Assembly: GCA_016125035.1 (NCBI GenBank)
Contig: WGMN01000010.1
Span: 1-52,222, forward strand
Length of the DNA stretch: 52,222 bases
From: Pseudomonadota bacterium
GTDB taxonomy: Bacteria; Pseudomonadota; Alphaproteobacteria; UBA2136; UBA6156
Reading direction: 5' to 3'
Below the pieces are notes generated by a model. The model did no database searches and was not told the DNA's origin. It saw only the letters and a list, made by a program, of their open reading frames with translations. Made by a program: the position numbers and the translations under genes. Shown piece after piece: positions 46,465 through 52,222 of this stretch (position 1 is its first letter; each line of letters begins with the position of its first letter).

Positions 46465-47757
46465 ATGCAAGCTTTGATTGACAGGACGCCGGGGGCCCCC
46501 AAAGGCGCCGTGGTGGGGGTGGAGATGCCCCGCGGCTACGCCCCCGAGGGCGGCTTTGCCCTGGGGCCGCGCGCCGGCCGCACCGCCGACGAAAAGCTGG
46601 CAGAAGCAGTGAACCTGGCACAGGCCCTGGATATTGATGTGGTGTACAGCGAAGCCGTGCATTTGAGCAAGATAATCCCCGCCACCTTGCTGGGTGGAGG
46701 GGTGGTGGAGCGTGTGGCCGCCGCCGTGGCAGAGCAGGGCATTGAGGTGGTGGTGGTGGATGTGTTGTTGAGCCCGCGCCAGCAGCGCGAGCTGGAGTTG
46801 GCGCTAAAGGCCAAGGTGTTGGACCGCACCGGGATGATTTTGGACATATTCGCCAAGCGGGCGCGCACCCGCGCCGGGAAATTGCAGGTGGAAGTGGCGC
46901 AGCTGACTTATCAGCAGAGCCGGTTGGTGCGGTTGTGGAGCCACCTGGAGCGGCAGCGCGGCGGCACCGGAAAAGCAGGTGGCCCCGGCGAGCGCCAGAT
47001 TGAACTGGACAAGCGCATGTTGAATGCGCGCCTGGCCAAGGTGAAGGGGGAATTGCGCGAAGTGGAGCAGGGCAGGGGCCTGCAGCGCATGGCCCGGCAG
47101 AAAAACAATGTGCCCACCGTGGCGTTGGTGGGCTACACCAATGCGGGGAAAAGTACGTTGTTTAACCGGTTGGTGAGCGAAGGGACGTTGGTGGACGATG
47201 CCTTGTTTGCCACGCTGGACCCGTTGATGCGCAAGTTGAACCTGCCCAACGGGTTGGATGTGGTGCTGGTGGACACGGTGGGGTTTATCGCCGATTTGCC
47301 GCACGAGTTGGTGGAGGCCTTTAAGGCCACGCTGGAAGAAGTGGTGATGGCCGACCTGCTGTTGCATGTGCATGACCTGAGCAACCCCGAGATGCTGGCG
47401 CAGGCCCACGACGTGGAGACCGTGCTGGCGCAGATTGGCGCGGCGGAGAAACGGCGGATTGAGGTGTTTAATAAAATCGACAAGGTGACCATGCCGGTGC
47501 CGGGTGATGGTTATGGTGTTTCTGCCGTGACCGGCAAGGGAGTGGTGGAGTTGCTGGACGTGGTGGGTGACCGCTTGCAGGAGGACTGGGAGACCATGGA
47601 GGTGCAGGTGCCCGCCGGGGAAGGCAAGAAGTTGGCCTGGTTGTACGCCCACGGCGAAGTGGTGACCAAGGCGCTGGACGGTGAGATGTGGAGCCTTGCA
47701 GTGAAATTGCGCGCCGGTGATGTGGCGTTGTGGAAGAAGATGGAGGGCGCGCAATGA
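46465..47757 (+). CDS. hflX: GTPase HflX
   Basis: Ribosome-splitting GTPase used under stress. It has an N-terminal HflX domain (1-190) with RPDR-like GERQIELDKRML near 175-186, a G domain with Walker A GYTNAGKSTLFN near 218-229, FATLDPLMRKL near 250-260, DTVGFIADLPHELVEAFKAT near 272-291 and NKID near 335. Length of 430 aa is usual. It follows hfq directly in the same operon. GTP hydrolysis residues are intact. Confidence 0.95.
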   Translation: MQALIDRTPGAPKGAVVGVEMPRGYAPEGGFALGPRAGRTADEKLAEAVNLAQALDIDVVYSEAVHLSKIIPATLLGGGVVERVAAAVAEQGIEVVVVDVLLSPRQQRELELALKAKVLDRTGMILDIFAKRARTRAGKLQVEVAQLTYQQSRLVRLWSHLERQRGGTGKAGGPGERQIELDKRMLNARLAKVKGELREVEQGRGLQRMARQKNNVPTVALVGYTNAGKSTLFNRLVSEGTLVDDALFATLDPLMRKLNLPNGLDVVLVDTVGFIADLPHELVEAFKATLEEVVMADLLLHVHDLSNPEMLAQAHDVETVLAQIGAAEKRRIEVFNKIDKVTMPVPGDGYGVSAVTGKGVVELLDVVGDRLQEDWETMEVQVPAGEGKKLAWLYAHGEVVTKALDGEMWSLAVKLRAGDVALWKKMEGAQ

Positions 47758-47783
47758 GCGCCGCCCCGCTTTACAAATTGGTG

Positions 47784-47993
47784 CTAGACCAGAATGTTGA
47801 CGCGGGTGCCGCGGGTCTCGGTGGCGGCAAAATTTTTGGCGTTGAAGGCGTTGTTGCTGCGCGACTGCTGCACGGCCGCCACCGGGCTGACCGGTGCGGA
47901 CTGCGCGGCGTTGTTGGCGGTGGTGGTGCGCTGGCCGCCGCTTACCGTGCTGGTGACGGTGACGGGGCGGTAGGCGGCGACGCGGATATCCAT
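47784..47993 (-). CDS. Small hypothetical protein, 69 aa
   Basis: Thr/Ser/Ala-rich low-complexity protein (ends ETRGTRVNILV). TAAGG lies about nine bases before the ATG, and the place between hflX and the GGDEF gene leaves no other gene. The repeated Thr/Asn composition and a short hydrophobic end recall small, widely found alphaproteobacterial proteins of unknown function. No membrane helix. Coding status is moderately supported. Confidence 0.45.
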   Translation of the reverse strand: MDIRVAAYRPVTVTSTVSGGQRTTTANNAAQSAPVSPVAAVQQSRSNNAFNAKNFAATETRGTRVNILV

Positions 47994-48052
47994 GCGCCCA
48001 CCTTAGGAGTTTGCGCCTGGGCAGGCAAGTTGGTGGGCGGCGAGGTGCTGCG

Positions 48053-50419
48053 ATGATGGGCAACCTGCTGCTGCACCTGGGCAATCAGCCGATGGTTTTT
48101 GCCGAAACCATGGCGGTATGCGGCGGAGCGCTGCTGTTGGTGGCGGCGATCTGGTGGCTGGGGGAGAAACGCATTGAGCGCAACCTGGCCGAAGAGGTGG
48201 AAAAGCGCACGCGGCGGCTGGAGGATGTGAGCAGGCGCTTCCGCCTGATGGCCGACAACGCCTACGACCTGATCGCGGTGTGTGACGCCGGCGGGCGCAT
48301 TGACTACCTGAACGCCGCCTTTACCCGTGTGCTGGGGTTTGGCAAGGAAGAGCTGCGCGGCAAGGATATTCGGCAGTGGGTGCACCTGAAGAACCGCGAG
48401 GAGATGGGCGCCATACTGGACAAGGTGACGCGGGGCGGCACGCCGGTGGAGGCGACGCTGAAGTTCCCCCACATGGTGGGCGGCTGGGTGGATGTGGAGC
48501 TGGTGGCGCAGGGGTTGCCGGACAGCGACTGGGTGGTGCGCAGTGTGGTGATCCACGCGCGGGATATTTCGCAGCGCAAGCGTATTCTGGATGAGCTGGC
48601 GCGCAACGAGCAGCGCTTTAAGGACTTTGCCGGCAGCAGTGCCGACTGGTTGTGGGAGACCGACACAACCGGGGTGTTCCGCTACGTGAGCCCGGGGGTG
48701 AGCCATGTGTTGGGCTATGAGCCGGAGGAGCTGATCGGTGCCATTCAATTGGATATTCTGTTTGCCAACGTGGAGGATACCTCCCGCGAGTTGATCTTGA
48801 GCCGGGTGGAGCGGAAGCAGGCTTACCGTGAGTTGGAATTCTGGACCAAGGCCAAGAACGGCGACCGCGTGTGTTTGCGCCTGAGCGGCGTGCCGGTGGT
48901 GGATGCGCAGCAGGAGTTTGTGGGCTACCGGGGCGCGGCCAGCAACATTACCGCCAGCAAGATCGAGCGCGACCATGTGTTCCGCCTGGCGACCACCGAC
49001 CATTTGACCGGCTTGCTCAACCGGGCGCGCTTTAAGGAAGAGCTGGAGCGCGCGGTGGCCCTTTCGCGCCGCCACCACACCACCGGCACGGTGACCTTTA
49101 TTGACCTGGACCGCTTTAAGGAAATTAACGATACCCACGGCCACGAGGCGGGAGATAAAATTCTTATCGGGTTGGCGAAAATTCTGCGCGACACCGTGCG
49201 TTCCACCGACATTGTGGCGCGCCTTGGCGGTGACGAGTTCGGCATCATCATGCACAACATTGATGTGCCTACTGCCACCGCCAAGGTGCAGATCATGATC
49301 GATAAGATCAACGCCTTTACGGTGGACTACCGTGGCACCAAGCTGACCACCACCATGAGCGCGGGGATGGTGCAGTACCCGCAGGAAGACAAAGGCGCCG
49401 ACCACCTGATCATGAGTGCCGACCTGGCGATGTACCGCGCCAAGGACATGGGCCGCAACCGCCTGTTTGTGGACGCGGCAGACGCCACCAGCGAGACCGT
49501 GGGCAGTGTGCGCGCGCAGCTGAAGTGGGTGGACCGTTTGCGCTACTGCCTGGAGCGCGAGGAGTTTGAGATGCACTACCAGGCGATTGTGCCCGCGCGC
49601 AAAAGCCAGCGCCCGCTGTTTGAGGCGTTGCTGCGGATTTATGACGAGGCGGGCAAGGTGGGCAGCCCCGCCCTTTACATTGACGCGGCCGAGCACTTCG
49701 GGCTTATCCAGCAGCTGGACCTGGCGGTGGTGAAGAAGGTGTTTGCCACCCAGTTTGAGCTGACCAAGGAAGGCGTGGATGTGGATATTAGCATCAACCT
49801 GAGCAGCCGCACCCTGGGCGACCCCGCGGTGGTGCCCAAGCTGGAAGAGTTGATGAAGGACTACAAGATAGACCCCAACCGCATTATTTTTGAAGTGACC
49901 GAAACCATGGCGCTGCACGACCCGGCGCAGATGCGCGACATTGGTGAGATCCATGCCTTTATTAACAGCCTGCGGGCGATGGGCTTCAGGTTTGCGCTGG
50001 ATGACTTTGGCACCGGGTTTACCAGCTTCCGCTACCTGAAAGTGCTGGATGTGGACCTGGTGAAGATCGACGGCGAGTATGTGAAGGACCTGGTGCACGA
50101 CGCCGATGACAGGTTGTTTGTGAAGAGCATGGCGAGCCTGTGCGAAGGGCTTGGCATTGAAACCATTGCCGAGTTTGTGGAAGATACCGCCACGCTGGAT
50201 ATTCTGCTTGAGTTGGGAGTGGGCGCCGGGCAGGGCTGGTTGTTTGCCAAGCCGCAACCGGATTTGCGCGCGCTGGCCAAAGCCTACACCGGCAAGACCA
50301 TGAACGATTACGGTGTGCGCCCACCGTTGCTGGAAGTGGCCGAAGGCGCCGCCGGCGCCAAGCCCGCCAAGGCCGCGAAAGCGGCGGAGGTTAAGACTTC
50401 AGGAAAGCCTCGTAAATGA
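48053..50419 (+). CDS. PAS-PAS-GGDEF-EAL c-di-GMP protein
   Basis: A 788-aa enzyme for cyclic-di-GMP. One membrane helix near 18-38 anchors it, followed by a coiled-coil-like linker (ERNLAEEVEKRTRRLEDV), PAS1 near 63-190, PAS2 near 190-310, GGDEF near 310-470 with the intact RLGGDEFG site, and EAL near 490-745 with EALLR, NLSSR, EVTET, DDFGTGFTSF and VKIDG. Both catalytic domains look complete, so it may make and degrade c-di-GMP. The ATG at 48053 has GAGG eight bases upstream. The end overlaps the convergent small gene by 29 bases. Confidence 0.93.
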   Translation: MMGNLLLHLGNQPMVFAETMAVCGGALLLVAAIWWLGEKRIERNLAEEVEKRTRRLEDVSRRFRLMADNAYDLIAVCDAGGRIDYLNAAFTRVLGFGKEELRGKDIRQWVHLKNREEMGAILDKVTRGGTPVEATLKFPHMVGGWVDVELVAQGLPDSDWVVRSVVIHARDISQRKRILDELARNEQRFKDFAGSSADWLWETDTTGVFRYVSPGVSHVLGYEPEELIGAIQLDILFANVEDTSRELILSRVERKQAYRELEFWTKAKNGDRVCLRLSGVPVVDAQQEFVGYRGAASNITASKIERDHVFRLATTDHLTGLLNRARFKEELERAVALSRRHHTTGTVTFIDLDRFKEINDTHGHEAGDKILIGLAKILRDTVRSTDIVARLGGDEFGIIMHNIDVPTATAKVQIMIDKINAFTVDYRGTKLTTTMSAGMVQYPQEDKGADHLIMSADLAMYRAKDMGRNRLFVDAADATSETVGSVRAQLKWVDRLRYCLEREEFEMHYQAIVPARKSQRPLFEALLRIYDEAGKVGSPALYIDAAEHFGLIQQLDLAVVKKVFATQFELTKEGVDVDISINLSSRTLGDPAVVPKLEELMKDYKIDPNRIIFEVTETMALHDPAQMRDIGEIHAFINSLRAMGFRFALDDFGTGFTSFRYLKVLDVDLVKIDGEYVKDLVHDADDRLFVKSMASLCEGLGIETIAEFVEDTATLDILLELGVGAGQGWLFAKPQPDLRALAKAYTGKTMNDYGVRPPLLEVAEGAAGAKPAKAAKAAEVKTSGKPRK

Positions 50420-50594
50420 TGATCTCGGCCAGCAGCAGGGCGCACAGGGCGACGCGCAGCATCATCAGCTTGGTGGAGCGCGAGGCCTCTCCAGCCGAGG
50501 TGCCGCGGCCGATGCCGGACACGCCGACCACCAGGGTGATGACCGCGGCGGCGAAAGTGCCGACCATGACGTACGCGAATGGATTGTTGAACAT
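50391..50594 (-). CDS. Twin-helix small protein (HIG1-like)
   Basis: A 67-aa membrane protein with two hydrophobic helices at about 5-26 and 44-63 around a short polar loop, and the phrase GRGTSAGEASRSTKLMMLRV. This matches the small alphaproteobacterial 'twin transmembrane helix' proteins related to mitochondrial HIG1, thought to bind or stabilise cytochrome oxidase. Its end overlaps the GGDEF-EAL gene by 29 bases. No oxidase gene is nearby, so the link is by family only. Confidence 0.8.
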   Translation of the reverse strand: MFNNPFAYVMVGTFAAAVITLVVGVSGIGRGTSAGEASRSTKLMMLRVALCALLLAEIIIYEAFLKS

Positions 50595-50648
50595 GGCCGC
50601 AAGGGTAGGCGGTTTGATGTTAAGAGACAAGTGGGATGGTGCGGGCAG

Positions 50649-50954
50649 ATGGTGATGGTGCGCTTTATATTGCCCAACAACCTGGAACGCAGCCTGGAAG
50701 TGAAGCCCGGCACGCGCCTGGTGAGTGCCGGTTACAGCCTGGGGTTGGACGAGATAGGCTTTGGCGATTGCGGGGGAAATTGCACCTGCGGCACCTGCCA
50801 TGTGCGCGTGTTGAAGGGGGGCTTCCCCCCCGCGGCCGCAGATGAGTTGGCGGTGATGGAGACCTTCCCCAAGCTTTATAAAGAAAGCCGCCTGGCCTGC
50901 CAGTTGCGGGTGACCGAGGCAATGGACGCAGTGGATGTGGAGTGGCGGCCATGA
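50649..50954 (+). CDS. [2Fe-2S] ferredoxin, adrenodoxin type
   Basis: A 101-aa electron carrier. The cluster ligands are in GDCGGNCTCGTCHVRV (41-52: Cys41, Cys47, Cys50 as C-x5-C-x2-C, with an extra Cys45) and RLACQLRVT (Cys84). The strand GTRLVSAGYSLG and ELAVMETFPK also match. The extra Cys next to the site is unusual but would not disturb it. It probably serves an oxygenase or a cytoplasmic Fe-S pathway; the neighbouring GH3-like gene starts 19 bases after its stop, suggesting one unit. Confidence 0.85.
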   Translation: MVMVRFILPNNLERSLEVKPGTRLVSAGYSLGLDEIGFGDCGGNCTCGTCHVRVLKGGFPPAAADELAVMETFPKLYKESRLACQLRVTEAMDAVDVEWRP

Positions 50955-50972
50955 CGGCGGAAAGAGGCGGGC

Positions 50973-52222
50973 ATGGCTGACAGCGCGGCACAGGCCCAGC
51001 AGGCCGTTTTACGCAAAATTTTAAAGGCGCGGGCGGGGTGCAGCTTGTTCCGCCAGTTGGGGTTGCAGCGGCTGGCCGGCTTTAAGGACTTTGACACCCT
51101 GTATGCCGGCTTTAGCCGCGCGGTGCCGGTGCAGGGCGCGCGGGTGTTTTTGGACAGCCTGGCCAAGATGCAGCCGCAAGGCGGCCTGACCCCGTTGCAG
51201 GTGCTGCAAAGCCCCAACCTGCTGCTGCGCGACAAGCCCCTGGCCGCCTGCCTGTGGAAAGGCGTGCCGTTGCCGGTGCAGCGCGATGCCTTGCGCGACC
51301 ACCTGGTGGTGGAGCGCTACTTAAAGCGGTTGCTGGGCATGCAGGGGGTGAAGCTTTCCGGCAAAGTGTTTTATCTGTTTGAGCAGGAAGCCAGCCTGAG
51401 CGAGGGCGGCGAGACCATGGCCGTGCCGCTGGCAGGTTGGCACCAGTTGCTGGAAGGCCAGCGCTGGTTTTGGGAGCGTGAGCGCGTGAAGCCCGCCACC
51501 AAGGGCTTGCCGCGCAGCGGCAGCCGGTGGCAGTGGTTCAACGCCATGCTGGACCAGTTGCGCCTGGCCGGGGGAGAGGTGGACATGCTGGTGACCCACC
51601 CCAAGACGCTTATCGACTTTGGGCTGTATGTGAGCCAGCAAGCGGGGAGGTATGTGCCTTTGCGCGAGTTCTTGCCGCACCTGCGTGTGTTGGCGCTGAA
51701 CCATTATGACATTGGTGTGCAGCGCATGGAGTTGGGGTACTTGCTGAGCGGGTTGCCGCAGGTGCGTTGGGTGCAGTGGCTTTACAACCCCACAGGCTTG
51801 CAGGCCTGGCAGGGGGATGTGAACATACGCCAGCGGTTGGATATGCTGGTGGATGGGCAGGTGTTTTATGAGTTCATCCCCGTTGAAGACATGGATTTGG
51901 CCGGGCGCTTTGCACGCAGCTTCCGCCGCCTGCACACCGGCCAGGTGGAGGCCGGGCGTGAGTATGTGCTGGCGGTGAGCAGCCTCTCGGGCCTGTTGGG
52001 GGTGGCCAGCGGCATGGTGGTGAAGGTGGTGAGCCTGGACCCCTTTCAAATAGTCGCCAAGGGGCCGGTGGGCCAATTGCACGGGTTGAACGAAGGGCTG
52101 CGCGAAGACATGGTGGTGGAGGCTATTGGGAACATCAACAGTGCCCTTTCCGGCCAGGGCGTGTTTGTGCGCGAGGTGCTGATGGGCCATTTGGTGGCCG
52201 AGCGGGCGCCGGTGTGGGTGCT
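50973..52222 (+). CDS. GH3-like adenylating protein, 3' end beyond window
   Basis: The frame from the ATG at 50973 (MADSAAQAQQAVLRKIL) stays open for 416 codons to the end of the window. The N-terminal part has a GH3-like region (LRDHLVVERYLKRLL near 109-123). Later, FYEFIPVEDMD near 302-312, VEAGREYVLAVSSLSGLL near 327-344 and VKVVSLDPFQIVAKGPVGQL near 353-372 follow the GH3 family, which joins amino acids to acyl acids via AMP. It looks degenerate at the expected ATP-binding SSGTT region, so activity is doubtful. Possibly co-transcribed with the ferredoxin. The C-terminus is not seen. Confidence 0.6.
   Translation, partial: MADSAAQAQQAVLRKILKARAGCSLFRQLGLQRLAGFKDFDTLYAGFSRAVPVQGARVFLDSLAKMQPQGGLTPLQVLQSPNLLLRDKPLAACLWKGVPLPVQRDALRDHLVVERYLKRLLGMQGVKLSGKVFYLFEQEASLSEGGETMAVPLAGWHQLLEGQRWFWERERVKPATKGLPRSGSRWQWFNAMLDQLRLAGGEVDMLVTHPKTLIDFGLYVSQQAGRYVPLREFLPHLRVLALNHYDIGVQRMELGYLLSGLPQVRWVQWLYNPTGLQAWQGDVNIRQRLDMLVDGQVFYEFIPVEDMDLAGRFARSFRRLHTGQVEAGREYVLAVSSLSGLLGVASGMVVKVVSLDPFQIVAKGPVGQLHGLNEGLREDMVVEAIGNINSALSGQGVFVREVLMGHLVAERAPVWV

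Noticed and set aside
47942-50257. A 771-codon open frame opposite the GGDEF-EAL gene
   Set aside because: Same kind of GC-driven shadow; the plus-strand product has intact catalytic motifs.

Overview
The window looks like part of the chromosome of a GC-rich alphaproteobacterium. The evidence is a GcrA cell-cycle regulator (33667-34179), the alphaproteobacterial gene order dusB - ntrY - ntrX - hfq - hflX (36644-47757, with insertions), a HIG1-like twin-helix small protein (50391-50594) and an initiator tRNA with an AGG/CCU anticodon-stem base. I cannot assign a family. One feature is out of step with that placement: the tmRNA gene (18069-18497) has the ordinary one-piece layout, whereas alphaproteobacteria typically have a permuted two-piece tmRNA.

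Layout. 1-5.5 kb: ClpP-like protease, arginase, two unknown proteins, tuf with an upstream tRNA-Gly(UCC), a basic membrane-anchored small protein, initiator tRNA and a PH-domain membrane protein. 5.7-10.9 kb: surface-sugar genes (GDP-fucose synthase, flippase, DUF268 methyltransferase-like) and a CobW GTPase/WD40 pair. 11-18 kb: autotransporter, lipoprotein hydrolase, HNH-AP2 endonuclease, Pif1-type helicase. 18-25 kb: tmRNA and ArfB (two ribosome-rescue systems side by side), unknown proteins, hisS, a double-length ThyX-family protein, an exported protein. 25.4-33.6 kb: Mrp, miaA and the 2-oxoglutarate dehydrogenase cluster sucA-nudix-sucB-lpdA. 33.7-38.2 kb: gcrA, rsmI, a small-ORF/deoxyribosyltransferase-like cassette, dusB and a Fis-like regulator. 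39-52 kb: ntrYX, a LOG-family protein, kup, hfq, hflX, a PAS-GGDEF-EAL protein, a ferredoxin and a partial GH3-like protein running off the end.

The most striking signal is a dispersed set of short tandem repeats with a 7-base unit, at twelve loci and in several sequence families (GGAACGA, TGGGTGT, GGAATTS, GGAACTA, GGGRCTA, GTRAACA), plus one 8-base array and two 10-base arrays. They lie inside loops of core enzymes (MiaA, SucA, SucB, LpdA, WD40, CobW), form the hydrophobic core of a signal peptide, build ribosome-binding regions, and sit on stop codons. Because 7 and 3 share no factor, each array reads the same 7-residue peptide in every frame. Units that would create a stop codon are found only at or after gene ends, while stop-free units are found inside genes. 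No CRISPR array, rRNA gene, insertion sequence or complete prophage was seen.
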